DNA of 64,000 nucleotides from Anaeramoeba flamelloides (GCA_027625915.1 JANTQA010000047.1:310001-374000), one strand, 5' to 3'; counted from the first letter of the stretch, positions 1 through 12,849 are shown. The notes: generated by a model from the letters alone, not told the origin. Program-made: numbers and translations.

Positions 1-32
1 AAATTTTTATTTCCTTTTTAGTTGATTACCTT

Positions 33-67
<35 letters not shown>

Positions 68-276
68 TACCTTCCAAACCAAGTTAATTAAAAATTCACA
101 TGAAACCCCAAAAATTACATTTTTTTATTTAATACATTCCAACCCATTTACCATACACTCTTCAATATATATTTATGAAAAAACTATAAAAAAAAAAACA
201 GATTTGGGCCACTATTAAAGCACACGCTAAGTTGAAGATCTATCAACTAAGAACAAAAAAAAACATAGTCATATAT
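1..276. other. A/T-rich non-coding left edge with (TA)n
   Basis: Apart from a (TA)n microsatellite at about 36-64 and homopolymer runs, nothing gene-like is visible. The stretch may be intron or 5' flank of a gene running in from the left, because a coding-like frame starts just after it. Confidence 0.5.
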
Positions 277-429
277 CTAAAACAAGAAATTTTTTTTTCA
301 TTTTTCTGCTATTGTAAATCTTAAGGCTACATTTCCAGGTGAAAGGGGTGAAAGGGTTTATAAAAAAGCCCTTGAAAACTATTTTCAAACACAGAACAAT
401 TTACACACTGAGAATTTCTTTGAGAAATA
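277..429 (+). CDS. Possible 3' coding exon, unrecognised
   Basis: A frame open from about 277 to the TAA at 427-429 has protein-like composition, in contrast to the flanking A/T runs. It contains segments such as IVNLKATFPGERGERVYKKA followed by an Asn/Gln/Glu-rich end. No start codon and no strong acceptor are visible, so if real it is the last exon of a gene that begins outside the window. It resembles no family I know. Chance open frames of about 50 codons are common at this base composition, so confidence is low. Confidence 0.25.
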
Positions 430-2594
430 ATAAGAAATTTTCGCAATTCCTACAATTTAAATAATTTTTCACCTTTTTTGAAAGAGCATGCCAAAATTCA
501 ATTTTTATATTTGAGAATTTTCATTTCAAATCTCTAAGCTCATATCAATTCCTCTGGTTATTCTAAATATTTGTTCTTGTTACTTTTAAAAGATCAAAAT
601 GTTATCAAAGTTGAACTTGCACTTGATAATCCGGAAAACCATTTTTAAACAATTATTTTTTTTGTTATTTTCGATTTCCTTTTCATTAATAAAAAAAAAA
701 AAAAAAAAAAAGTATGTGTCAAAAACTAAACATATCAAAAAATGTTTTTTTTTTTGTTTGTCCAATTTGAAAAGATTGAAAATTCTTTTTGAGGAGTGAA
801 AGTGAAATAACACAATAATCAAACACTCTAAGGGATGAGAATGTAGTCCTTAGTAATAGTGCTACGGTTTATTTATCATATAATTTCTTTTTTGTTTTCA
901 ATTAAAAATAGACATAAAAGTATGTATTTATCCTATTGGGGGAATCTTTCAATCTACAGAATTTTACAATTACCAATGATATTGGACCAAAGGGATTTCA
1001 TGAAACTTTGTGACTTACTTGTGTATTCCTTAAAAATTATTATTATTTTATAAGGATATGATATAAGGGATTCATGGTCTTAATTTAATTGAAACCAATT
1101 AGAAACAAACTGTGGCTGGGTTGAATATTTGTTTGTCCTCTTGTTAAATCGTCAGATGGTATTTTCATGAAACAAAATCAATATTGAAATTTTAAAAGAT
1201 TCAAATTTGAGTTGATTTGTATTTTTTTTCAATTAGTAAATAAAACTTTAGTTGGGTTTCTTGGAACACCCAATATAGAATAATATCTCTCAATATATAC
1301 CACCAACAAAAAAAGAGAAATCATAAATTACTAAATGCTTACTTGAAATCAATATTTGTAGCCAAAATCATAAGAGAAAATGAAGTGAAAATTTTTTCCC
1401 TTTTACTGTTAAAATCATATTAAATGCTTCAAAATTTTATCTAAAAGTCCTTTACTTAAATTCCATAAAATTACGAAAAATATCATTTCAAAACTGGGTT
1501 TGTTAAGAAGTTTGGGTTTTTACATCACACAATTCTTTAAATATTTCTGAACTTGAAACTAAAATTTTCATTTATTGTCTAAAAATATCATTTCTAAACA
1601 GTGTTGTAAAGATCTTTGAGTTTTCTTTCGACTTAAAATCTAGAAAAATATTTGGGAACTTGAAATAAAAATTTTCATTTATTAATTGGAAAATAGCAGT
1701 ATTATTCAAATATCAATATTTTCTTTTTATTTGAGAAAAAAACATTTTGTCATAAATAACTCTAATTTCTCTGAAAACTGTATTACAAAACACTGTTTTA
1801 TTTGGTTGTTTTCAAGCAGTTAGTTCTTTTTTATTAATAAAGATTAAAAAAATTACGCTTTTGTTTCTGTAAAAATACAGACAATACAAGTTTAATTATT
1901 TGATTTATTGTCCTTAAAAGTGATCAGTCAAGGATTTGTTAATCCTATTTTCATCATAAGATTAAATTTAGAACCAATTGATTGTTTATTAAAGTAGAAA
2001 TTTTTTAAACGGAAAAATTTAAATTTTACTCGTCAAATCTCTCCTTTCCAACAAGTAATTGAATAAAAACCGAAATTTATTCCATTCAAATTTCAATCTC
2101 ATTTAAGTATTTAATATTATATCGGAATTCTATGAAATTTTACTTATTTATTTTTTTCAGTTACTTTTTTTCTTTTTTTGAGGGAAAAGAAGGATCAGAA
2201 GGGAGTTGTAAATTAGAAAAAAAGTTTTGGTATGTATCGTAAAAATACACAAAAAAAGTTTTTTCCAAAACTGTTTTCCTCAAAAAAATCTTGAAAAGGT
2301 GTCAAAAGTCTAATCTAAATTCCAAAATATGGAAACAAAACAAAAATTAGTCTCAATAAACAAAGGGAATAAAAAGTAAAAATTAGATTTCTCAATCCAA
2401 ATCCAAAACGACATAAAAAAAACAATTGTTAGTTTAGACAAATAAAACAATGACCTAGAATGTGTTTGACCCCAAAAACTCTTTTTTTTAAAACACTTAT
2501 CTTCCTTTCTCATTAAAAACATTTTATTTTTCATTTTTTTCTCAACACAAAAACTTTTAATTATTTGACAAAAAAGCTTTTTTAAATCACAAGA
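430..2594. other. Intergenic, A/T-rich; one weak coding-like patch
   Basis: No supported gene. A plus-strand frame at 859-1053 (with the run SIYRILQLPMILDQRDFMKL) has mixed composition and may be an exon, but it has no partner exon. Most of the rest is short A/T runs. Parts of 1480-1800 contain repeated 'aaatatcatttc/aaaattttcattta' phrases that suggest an old tandem repeat. The last 300 bases are the upstream region of the gene at 2595. Confidence 0.4.
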
Positions 2595-3344
2595 ATGGAT
2601 TTTATTGGGCATGAAACAAACACTAACTTTTCAGACTTTTTTCAAAACACGCAATACAACGACTTTCTCAATAGTTTTGATGAAGAGTGCTTCGATCAAA
2701 AATTTTCAAATGATTTTTTGAGTGAAGATTTATTCAATGATTTTGAAACAGAATTTAATGGATCACTCACTTCAAGCTTTAATGGCAAGGTGGAAAATAA
2801 TTTAAAAGGGAACAACCAGAACTCCAACCAACAATACGAATACGAAGAAGAAGAAGAAGACATTGAACTTGAACAATCTCAATTAATTCAAGCAAGATTG
2901 GAAAACTTTCAATTAAAACAATCCCTTGAAGAGCTTCAAGACGAAATCCAAATGACAAAATTTGAGCTTGAGAAGGAATCCGTTTTAATGAAGCAAACAA
3001 AAAAAAAATTTCACAACGCTCAAACGTTGTACAATAATTTAATGAAACAACAACAATTAAGAAATTACCGATTACAAACCGAGCCACAACAAAAAAAAAA
3101 AAAATCCAATATCTATAAAAAGAAACAAAACGATCCAACACATGCTAGAAATAACAAGAAAAAACATACCAAGAAATGTAATCAAAAAAAACATAGCCAA
3201 CAAAAGAACAAAAATGAATCAACAGTCCATAAACATAAAAGAAAAACAAAAAAGCCACAACAAAAATTCTTAGATAAAAGCAATTTTAACATCTTTGTCA
3301 GCCAACTCAAAAATTTGCAACAAGCGACTGTTGGTGAAAATTAA
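2595..3344 (+). CDS. Hypothetical acidic / coiled-coil / basic protein, 249 aa
   Basis: Single-exon reading frame, start ATG at 2595 and TAA at 3342-3344. Three zones are visible. Residues 1-75 are acidic and aromatic, with repeated D/E/F/N patterns such as FNDFETEF, the kind of composition seen in transactivation segments. Residues 80-160 are Glu/Leu/Lys heptad-like, with a poly-Glu start, and predict a coiled coil. Residues 160-230 are Lys/His/Gln-rich and very basic, suggesting nuclear location or nucleic-acid contact. The order (coil then basic) is the reverse of a bZIP, so I do not call a transcription factor. An intronless frame of this length with zoned composition is unlikely to be chance. 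The function is unknown. Confidence 0.65.
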   Translation: MDFIGHETNTNFSDFFQNTQYNDFLNSFDEECFDQKFSNDFLSEDLFNDFETEFNGSLTSSFNGKVENNLKGNNQNSNQQYEYEEEEEDIELEQSQLIQARLENFQLKQSLEELQDEIQMTKFELEKESVLMKQTKKKFHNAQTLYNNLMKQQQLRNYRLQTEPQQKKKKSNIYKKKQNDPTHARNNKKKHTKKCNQKKHSQQKNKNESTVHKHKRKTKKPQQKFLDKSNFNIFVSQLKNLQQATVGEN

Positions 3345-6300
3345 ATTAAAAAATTTCAACTCACAAATTGTTAATATCTATTTGGACATTGATTCGCAAC
3401 TTGTATTTTATTTAATTTTTTCTTGAGACACAGATCAATTTTAATTTAAAAAACAAGATATATCAATATATCTATCTATGTATATACATAGGCACATATA
3501 AATGTGTGTATTTTTATATAGTGTTTGCTCTTTCTTTTTTCTTAAAAAAAAAATAAAGCAAAATTATCATTTGATTTATTTATTCTCAATTTAAAAATCA
3601 TTTTTGAAATCATTTTTCAAAAAAAAAAAAGAATTTAATCAATTAATCTTTTAATTTAATTGAATTACCTCTTAAAAAGAGAATAGTATAATTCTCTAAT
3701 GTACCAATAAAATAATGCTAATTACATTATGTTTGTAATTTATATTTGTTATACATTGAATAATATTATTTTTCAAAAAAATTTTTTTTCTTGTTAATTC
3801 TTTTCTTCAAAGAATATTTTCAGCTGCTCGACAGTTACTGTGAACATTTTGTAATAAATAGAAATAGATTTTCCAGTATAAATTTTGATTTGTCTTTCAA
3901 ATCTAAATTAATTATGAAATTTTACATTAAACTACTAATTTTTTTTTTTTTTTATTTAACGGAGGAGTTGTGAGTTTCACTTATTTATCGTTTGATTTTC
4001 TTGAGTTTACTGTTCATTCCAAAAATCTGTATATTTTTAGAATAAAATAGTGAAACGGCCTCGATTAAAAATTTGTGGTTTATTTTTCCTCTATTTGGGT
4101 TTAATTTGTTCATTTTATAAAGAAAGGAATGGTGATGTGAATTTCTACTCTTTAAAGAGTAGATCATTAAATTATGGATAGTTTTTTTTAACCTCAAAAT
4201 GTTATTCTGCAATTTTCAATTTTTAGTATTTCTTCGTTGGGTAATAATTCCTCTTATCTTGGATATATTTTAAAGCTAAAGCAATATTTAAAGAGGTGTA
4301 TTGTTATAGTTGTTATTGGATGTGAGTTTCGAAGATCTTTTTTATTGTATCTCTTTGAAAATTTCGTTTCTTTTGATTTTTTTATTTGTCAAAAATTATT
4401 TTAAATTTTAAAAAGTTTTTAATTTGACAAATAAATTTAACAATTGAAACAGAGTTAAATAAAAGACTCAAAATGAATTCTACCAAGATGAAATTGAATT
4501 TGTATTTAAAAAAGAATTATTTCAGATATCTAAGAATACTTATTTTTAGATTTTTTTTGAGATTGTAGATTGGGATTATTTTTACTATAAAACCTCTTTA
4601 TAGAATATTTTGAAGAACTGATAGATCTGGCATTTTTCTTCTTATAATTCTAGTAGTATTTGAATAAATAAAACCAAATTTAGAATTTTATCAAAATTGG
4701 TTTATTATTAAAGAATTGACCTAAACATCGTGGTCAGCCCAGTGAAATCACCAAGAAAACGATCAATAGAGTTTTTTGATTTTTTTAAATGAAAAAAAAA
4801 AAATAATGTATTATTACAAGTTTATTTATTAAATTTAAAAAAAAAATATCTGTCATTGATGACACTATAGGGTATTTTATATAGTTCTAAAATTCCTAAA
4901 ATTTATATTTTTATTTGCGTAAGACTCAAAAAATGATCTATTATTGACTAGAGATAATAACTATGATGAAGATTTTTTTATAATAATATCCAAAATATTA
5001 TTATTTAATAGATTCATTATACTATTTTTTTTTAAAATTTGGACATCCAGATATTTGTACTATTTTCATTGACATGGGAATTCCAGAGAAAATGATCTAA
5101 ATCTTCAATAATGTCTAATTTATTGATTTTTTACATAATTTACAAAATTTTAATTTATCTATATTCATGAATTAACAACACCCATTTAAATAATTTATAA
5201 ATTTTCGCGGTTTTAAAATCAAAGTAGAACAGTTCTATGTTAAATATTTTTTATAACCATGTTTTTTTTTTAATTTGAGAAATAAAAAGAAATGCCAATC
5301 TATTTATTCTTTATTTCACAAATTTTAAAAAAAATAACCCTAAATTTTCCAGAATTCAAAAAAACATAGAGCAAAAAAGATCATTTTACTCAATTCTTGG
5401 GAATTCCCTAAAATATAGACACCTTAAGAAACTGGTTACATTTGTTGTAACTAACATTTCTTGATATTATTTGCAAATATTTTTAATGAACGTCATACAC
5501 ACCTAATTTTTTTGATTATGATAAGAAATCAAATTAAAATTTTTGAAATTTATTGTTTATTTCTCAAATTAATAAAAGCCAATGGAAGTTATTCATAATT
5601 AAAAATAATAGAGTAAAAACTTTTATTTGACTTAATCCTTTTAAATTAATCAAAATTTCCACGATATTTATAACTAGAAAAAATTTCAAGTTGTTTTATT
5701 CAACATTTATCAAGTTCAATTTCTAATTTATATAAATTATTTGTTTCACTTTAATATTTTCAAATTTATGATATATGGATTTTAGAGTACGAACGGTTAC
5801 ATCGAAATCCAAATTATTTTGTGAACAAATAATTTTCGGTCTTCTTTTCTATATCTTTATTCAATCCGAGTTAACTTTCACTTCAGTTTTTTAATAAAAA
5901 GATCTCTTATTTTATATATACCTTAAACGTGTTTAATAAATTGAATTTATAACATTTTTTTTTCAATTGAAAAATTTGACTTGATACCCAATAAATATAT
6001 CTTTAGTTTGGTTTTTTAAACTCTTTTGTTAAAAATTACATCAACAAAATTAATGTATCTTGTAATTTTTCATTTTATTTTTTAATTGATAATTTTTAAC
6101 TTTTAAAAAAAATCGAACGTTAAGAATAAAGTTTTAAAATGAAATGAATTATGTAATTATATGTGATAATTATGTTAGATTGTGAAGTTTTCTGACGATG
6201 AATATTTATATACGAATAATAAAAATTTACAATTAGCTAGGTTTTTAATAAAATTTTCTAGGGAAATATCCAAAATTGATCATTTTTTACAAATTACTTT

Positions 6301-7959
6301 CTTTTTATACATCCAGTTCCATTTTTAATGACACAAAAAGCAACGAAATTTTGAGGACCAAAAGTGGAACTGAGTGTAATTAGAATCAAGTTTTTCTCAT
6401 TTTCCAACAAAATAATTTATTTTCAATGATATAGATTATTTCTGAAAATTTTAATTTAGGAGATTGCAACTGCCTTAAAATATACATATTCCTAATTTTT
6501 ACCACATATTATAATCAGAAATAATTTCTTTGAGTTTTAGAAACTATTTTTCAAAAATGTTGGCTGACTTTATAATGTTAATTGAAGTTATTTTGAGGGT
6601 TTATTACAGTATTCCTATCAAAAAAAATATTTTCAAATTTTTGGATCAGATCATTTTTTCTAATTTTGCAAATTTTTTCTAATTTTACAAATTTTAGGTT
6701 TGCTTTTTCAAATTTTTTTTTTTTTTTTTTTAAAAAGATCATGAGAAAAAAAAAGATATCTTCGAAAAGACAAATAATCACTATGAAAATCGACACTCTG
6801 TAATGTCTTTTAAAATAAATTTAAATATTCCTAAAAAATCTTTTTGTTCAAATTTTTTTTAGTGAAAGTTCAGTAACAAAAAATCGGTAATACTCTTTTT
6901 ATAAATTTACTCACTTTTTGTTAGTTTTTAGTTTTATTTTTTTTTTTTAATTTTTAAAATATCGGGTTTTTATATATATAGAACGACTTAAAAGTTAATT
7001 AGAAATCAGAACAAGTTATTAATTGTTCTTCATTATAAAAGAATTTTTTTTTTTTTTTCCAATTTATTATCTCAGGTGAGTCACAATTTTTGAAATGGTG
7101 CTTAGTTTTTCTAAATGAAAGATATTGATAAAACTGAAATAAGAGAAGTAGAATTCGATTATAGATTACATAAAACAATTTAATTCATATTTCAATTCTT
7201 ATCAACTCCAAAAAATCTTTAAAATTTAATCATTTGTACTTTGACTCTTTTTTAATTTTTTACAATTTCTGAAAAAACTAAAAGGAAGGTGTTTTTTTTT
7301 TTGGTTTCTCGTTTTGTGACAAAATAAAATCTCCAATCAACCATCAAAAAAAGCGATTTAACAAACAAATTCTTTTTTTAAGGGTTTTAACAAATAATTT
7401 CCTTTTTACGTCTTTAACAATGGCAATCCTATAAAAAAAGAATTATTATAAACTTTGTCAAATCCCTGATTATTTATTTTCAGAAATTTAATTAGATCTT
7501 TAAAACAATAATTTTTTGAAAAATACTTTATATAACTTGGAACTCTAATCATAACATGAAAAAAATTGTAAATTTCTATGAATATTACTTCCAACCCCCA
7601 AACATAGACAGTTTGTATATGAATCGAAATCAAAAATGAAATACCGAATAAAATTACAAAAAAAAAAATATGAATAAAAATATAAAATAATAAATTGACA
7701 AAATAAAAAAAAAAAAAAATAAAAAAATCCTTTAAGAATTATAAAAAATAGTTTATGTTGTTATTAATGATCTGGAAAGTTATTTAAAAAGAGTTCAAAA
7801 TAATGCTTTTACAAAATAAAAAAAAAACAAATTATATTTTGGCATATAATTCATGAGATTAGTGCAACAAATATTAGTGTTAAGAAAAATTGATTTTAAT
7901 TATGTTTTTTGAAAAAAATTGAATAAAGGGTTGAAATAATTTGTAAAAAAAATATTATC
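3345..7959. other. Gene desert with old repeat remnants
   Basis: No gene is supported. A minus frame at 3985-4212 encodes a basic 75-aa peptide with no partner exons or homology. About 5038-5130 resembles the hairpin element at the right edge of the window. About 5240-5420 holds remnants of the LINE-derived hairpin modules (a TTTTAATTTGAGAAATAAA stem and a TTCCAGAATTC stem). 6316-6372 is a short copy of the G palindrome. The rest is A/T homopolymer-rich DNA. Confidence 0.45.
6316..6372. repeat. G-family palindromic MITE, short copy (G3)
   Basis: A 57-bp hairpin: the left end AGTTCCATTTTTAATGACAC is complementary to the right end around CAAAAGTGGAACT. The same termini bound roughly 185-bp palindromes at 40281 and 48856, so this looks like an internally deleted member of that family. 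Confidence 0.55.
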
Positions 7960-10309
7960 TTATTTTATAAGATAATTAATTGTTTTTTGTTTATCAAAAT
8001 TAGATATAAATAATGCCTCCTTTACTTGTTTGGCTGGAAATCCCATTTCATTATGGTATTGTTGAATACATTCAAGATAGACTGTAGATTTTTTTTCATC
8101 ATTGCCAGTTAATTCAAGTGCATCAATAATCTGTTCGGCTATATATCCCCTGTTTTTAAATTTTAAAAAGAGTGGATTCTATTAATTAATTTAAACAATA
8201 AACGCCCAAATTAAGTTATTTAAATAAATGAAATAATGGCATTTTTATTATTATTAAAGGAAGAATAAGAATAAGAAGAAGGATACGGATAAGGATAAGG
8301 ATAAGGATAAGGATAAGGATAAGGATAAGGATAAGGATAAGGATAAGGATAAGGATAAGGATAAGGATAAGGATAAGGACAAGGATAAGGACAAGGATAA
8401 GGATAATGATGAAAATAATATCGGGAAAGAGAAACGAAAAAGAAAAAGAAAAAAGAAAAAGTTTTACTCTTTGATTGTTCATATTGTTCATTTGGTTGTT
8501 TGTTCTATAAATAGTGTTACTGGACGTGTTTGTCATACCTCTTCCACCACCATACCCCCCGCTTCCGGTTCCATACATATTTGTACCAGTTCTAGTATTC
8601 ATATTTGTATTATAAGTATTTGTGTTTGTCATTCCTCTTCCCCTTCCCGTTCCATACATGTTCGTATTTGTATTCGTATTTGTATTTGTGTTGAAATTGT
8701 TATTCATCCCATTATTATACATTCCAGTATTATAAGTGGTATTATTATTCAAATTTGTTTTTGTGTTGGTGTTTTCATTATTGTTCATATTTGTCTTATA
8801 AGGATTTGTATTTGTATTTGTGTTTGTATTTGTATTCTTCATTCCTGTACCATAAATATTACTATTGTTGTTAGTATTTTTATACATTCCAGTATTATAA
8901 GTGGTATTATTATTCAAATTTGTTTTTGTATTGGTATTTTCATTATTGTTCATATTTGTCTTATAAGGGTTTGTGTTTGTGTTTGTATTTGTGTTTGTAT
9001 TCTTCATTCCTGTTCCATATATATTTGTATTGGTATTTGTATTGGTATTTTTATTTATCCCAGTATTATACATTCCAGTATTATAAGTGGTATTATTATT
9101 CAAATTTGTTTTTGTGTTGGTATTTTCATTATTGTTCATATTTGTCTTATAAGGATTTGTATTTGTGTTTGTGTTTGTATTTGTATGTTTCATTCCCGTG
9201 CCATAAATATTGTTATTGTTGTTAGTATTTTTATACATTCCAGTATTATAAGTGGTATTATTATTCAAATTTGTTTTTGTATTGGTATTTTCATTATTGT
9301 TCATATTTGTCTTATAAGGATTTGTATTTGTATTTGTATTTGTGTTTGTGTTTGTAGTCTTCATTCCTGTTCCGTATACATTCATGTTCGTATTTGTATT
9401 CATATTTGTATTGAAATTATTATTCATCCCAGTATTATACATTCCAGTATTATAGGTGTTAGTGTTCATATTTGTATTTGTATTGTTATTATTACTATTG
9501 CTCATATTTGTCTTATAAGGATTTGTATTATCATTTGTATTATCATCCTTACGAGGAGTAATTATCATTTGATTATTATTGTTTGTATTTGGATTCACCC
9601 CTGTTCCATAAAGACCAGTACCAATCCCTGTACCAATGCCAGTGCCGAGAGTGTTTGATGGATAATTTCCATACTGGTTATTCATCATATTTTGCTGGCC
9701 TTGAAGCTTTTCCTGTCGTAACCTTTCTTCTTCTTCTTTTTCTTTTCTGATCTTTTCTTGCTCTAACCGAAGTCTTTCCTTTTCTTGCTCTAGCCTGAGC
9801 CTTTCTTTTTCTTCTTCAATACGAAGCCTTTCCTTTTCTTGTTCGATTCTTAGTCTTTCCTTTTCTTGCTCTTCTTTCTCTTGACGTAACATTTCTTTGA
9901 TTTTTTGTTCTTCGATCCTTGCTAATTGAAGACGTTTTTTTCTTTCGTCACTTTCCTCATGTGAAATTACCATTTTTAATCTCATATTTTCGATTTTTTC
10001 AGAGAGGTTATTCTCAAACGAAAAATCATATTCGAATTCGCCTTTTGGAATTGAAGTGCTTATTTCTTTGAAATTTTTCTTTTTGATCCAAAAGAAAATT
10101 TGTTGGTTGGTTAAAATAAAAATAAAAAAAGTGGTTTTGGTTTTGGTTTGAGTTTTTTTTTATTTTTTTTTATTTTTTTTTTTTTATTAATTTGATCCTT
10201 CGGGATGAAGGCTTGGTTTGGAAAAAATTACATTGGTGACTGATGGCTGTGGAAAAATGTCTTTTGAAAATTCAACATAACTGTTCGATATAAAAGTATC
10301 CCAAATCAT
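7960..10309 (-). CDS. Coiled-coil, Asn/Thr-repeat, UBA-like protein, ~635 aa
   Basis: I infer three exons: 10309-10232, 10078-8468 and 8178-7960, all joined at phase 0, with donors GTAATT and GTAAAA and acceptors AAG and TAG. Exon 1 starts MIWDTFISNSYVEF. Exon 2 is open well upstream of its first ATG (9985), so that ATG is probably internal. It encodes a charged coiled coil (residues about 60-155, many ERLR/EKERL repeats), a short GTGIGTGIGTG stretch, then about 350 residues of Asn/Thr repeats carrying YGTGM and NPYKTNMNNN motifs. Exon 3 encodes a C-terminal UBA-like fold (MGFPAKQVKEALFISNF, ending NYLI), which usually binds ubiquitin. Reading straight through exon 2 gives a false Leu/Ile tail from an intronic hexamer repeat. 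The exon 2-3 junction is well supported and exon 1 less so. Function unknown; a ubiquitin-linked scaffold is an inference. Confidence 0.7.
8179..8467 (-). other. Intron 2 of the UBA-repeat gene, carrying a hexamer satellite
   Basis: A 289-nt intron from donor GTAAAAC to acceptor TTAATAG on the minus strand. It is defined by phase-0 continuity and by the sudden appearance of a UBA-like segment after it. Nearly half of it is the GGATAA repeat. Confidence 0.7.
8281..8406. repeat. (GGATAA)n hexanucleotide satellite, about 20 units
   Basis: Near-perfect tandem GGATAA with a few GGACAA variants toward the right end. It lies wholly inside an intron. Translated on the minus strand it would give alternating Ile and Leu, which is why an unspliced reading shows a false hydrophobic tail. 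Confidence 0.95.
8690..9370 (-). repeat. Coding minisatellite, four long units
   Basis: Four tandem units inside exon 2 of the UBA-repeat gene begin near 8724, 8889, 9073 and 9239, so the period is about 165-184 nt (55-61 codons). Each unit carries the phrase TATTATTATTCAAATTTG and a variable run of TTTGTATTTG. Length differences between units are multiples of three, as expected if the frame is maintained. Short Asn-Thr dipeptide runs within units are a second tier of repetition. Confidence 0.9.
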
Positions 10310-12179
10310 TGCTGTTATAAAAAAATATAAATTGTTTGTTATTAAAATATTAAAACAAAATAAAAAAATAAAACCTTAATTCAGAAAAAAATTCGAAAAG
10401 ATTAAAATTGAAGACTAAGACTGATGAGTCATTAAAAAAAACTTTCACATTTGTGAATTTGTTTCTCTTAAATTACAAAAATAATTTAACAAACCGAAAA
10501 CGATCTTTTTCTCAACTAAAAAAGAGAGAAATTTTTAAGTTGTAAAAATAAGATCCAAGTTCGTTTGCTAAAAAAATTAGAAGATTTAATTATTTTTTTC
10601 TGTTTTATTTGACAAACAAATTGTTTTTGGTTGTTTTTGAGAATAAAACGTTTCTGATTGAAGCGTACACCAATAACTCAAGGAAGTTTAATTGTGATTA
10701 TTTATATTTTTTAAGGGAATAGTAGCTAAATTTATTTTTTTCTCTGAAAGGTAATTGCTCTTTTTTGGTAAGGTTCAATTAACTTTCTCAATAAAATTCA
10801 TTTGCTAGGGTTTGGAGAAAAAAGTGATCATTTTTAAAATGAGTTCAATTTTTCCGCTTTTAAGATTTCAGTCAAAAAGATCTGATCCTTTTTTGTTTGG
10901 TTTTTTGGATCAAATAACCAAAAAGAAAAATTTGTAAAAAACAGTTTGTTTTTTATGGAATCCCATTTTTAGTAATATAAAATACTCCTTTTTAACAAAT
11001 AACATTGCAAATATATTCTTATTTTAAATATCGATGAAAAATAAGAAAAATATTTCTATTCTCAATTTTGTATGTAGAAAAATAAAATAAATTTAAAATA
11101 TAACTAATTACTTGATTATTGGCTCTTTGAACCTGGAGTCACATATTAACTCACTTTAAATTACCACTTTTAATAGAATAAACGTTTAAAATCTAACTCT
11201 TCACAATTAAGAATAAAGATAAATAGTTAATTGTTGAAGATTAGAAAAATTTTTTTTTTTTTTTAATTTTTAAAAAAGATTAATTACATTCCAAATTCTC
11301 TTGTCATAATTTTTCACTTTAGAATTCCAGTTCTAAATTCTTTTATTTAATGAATATATATCAATTAAAACAAATTTAGACTATTTAGGTTACAAATTAC
11401 TCCATTTTAAGTAATTTCTTTTAATTTATTTTGGAATATTTATATCTCATTTTTATAAGAACCACATACAAATAAACAAAATTACAATATTTAATTTTAT
11501 TTCCACATATTAATATTTCAAATATAAAGCACAGAAATTATTTGATTTTTTTTATTATATGTCTCTACAACCCAAAAAACACCAAAAAATGGATAACTGA
11601 TCAAATACCTTCCATGAAAAAAAAAAAAAAAAGAAAAATACTATGAAAAAATGAAAATAAATAAATTTTCTATTTAACTTTTTCTTGAAAACATTTTTTG
11701 TCAAAATTATTGAATTAAAACTTGAAATTATGTGTATTTTTAGATACAATATCTTATTTTAACTCATTTAATAAATCAAATTCTAAATAATGGGAATTCT
11801 ATTTTCACAAAAAGGACTAATTTGGTCTTCAAATTTTTTTTTTATTTTTAAATCGTAAAATTATAAAAAAAGTTATTTTAAAAAAATAAACTCTCGGGAA
11901 AAAACTTCTAATTTAATACATTAACTTATTCTTTGATTTCAAATTTTCTCAACCCCAATTTTTCAAAAAAAAAAAATCTAAAAGTACACAGTAATCACAA
12001 AAAATATTTTCGTTATTTGAAAGTTGAGATTGTTTTGATTCTCAAAAAAATTTATCAAAGTGGTTAATAGAATTTTGTTAAAAAGATAGAGATCGAAAAA
12101 TGTTTTTCAGTAAAATTCAGCACTTTTTAATATTAAGGATACATTATCTATCTGGTAAATTAACAATTCGAAACTACAT
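10310..12179. other. Intergenic, with a partial E-type repeat
   Basis: No gene seen. From about 10721 (TTAAGGGAATAGTAGC) to about 11060 the sequence follows the left third of the E3 element at 24346, so it is a degenerate or truncated relative. Its right end was not found. The rest is A/T runs. A minus frame at 11555-11749 has no support. Confidence 0.45.
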
Positions 12180-12690
12180 CCCACTCATAGGGCACAACAA
12201 AGACTGTGGAATTCACCTTTTTTACGAATCAGCCAAACTACAATTGTTTAGAAATAAGAGAAATACTATACTTAGAATTAAAGTAGATAATTTATTAAAA
12301 TAAATAACTGCAAAAACTATTTAAAAAAAAAATGAGGATTAAAACATTTTTTGAGTCCTTAGATTGGAACATCTTGTATAAAATTTCTTAATTTTAGTTG
12401 GAAAATTTCAATTATTAAGAATAAGATTTTTGTCATTGTAAATGTATGAATTGTAAAAGAAAATACAAAGCCTCATTTTTCTGTAATTTTAATTTGGAGT
12501 TTCAATTTTTTTTTTTCAAATTGACTTTTTACAAATAAAAAAGAAAGAACAAAAAAAAAAAAAAATATTAACTAAATAAGAAAAAATAATCTTATCCTAA
12601 AAAATAGAATTTATTTTGATAATAATAATGAAATAAACTTATAGATTAAATTCAATTTCTTCAGTAAAAATGGAACCAGCTAGTTTAAAA
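12180..12690 (+). repeat. B-family MITE, degenerate copy (B4)
   Basis: Collinear with B1 and B2: the block near AGAAATAAGAGAAATA, then TTTTTTGAGTCC, ATCTTGTATAAAATTTC and the poly-A core appear in the same order. The right end (about 12660-12690) matches the ATAAAAATGGAACCAGC version of the terminal region. The left terminus is eroded. A short plus frame at 12100-12303 lies over the start and is judged spurious. Confidence 0.55.
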
Positions 12691-12849
12691 AGGATTTACA
12701 TAAAAAATTATGCCAAGACTGAAAAAAAAAAAAAAAAAAAACAAGAAAAAGAAAGAAAACGATAAGATACAGAAAAAGAACACATCAGATCGAGTAAAAT
12801 AGTTAATCAAAAAAAAAAAAAAAAAAAACAAAGAAGAAAAAGATTGAGT

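Noticed and set aside
8216-8467. Hydrophobic Leu/Ile C-terminal tail of the 589-aa frame
   Set aside because: It is a translated GGATAA intron repeat. Splicing at 8467/8179 gives a sensible UBA-like end instead.
8471-9658. 395-aa plus-strand frame rich in Cys, Ile and His
   Set aside because: Antisense shadow of the Asn/Thr repeats of the minus-strand gene.
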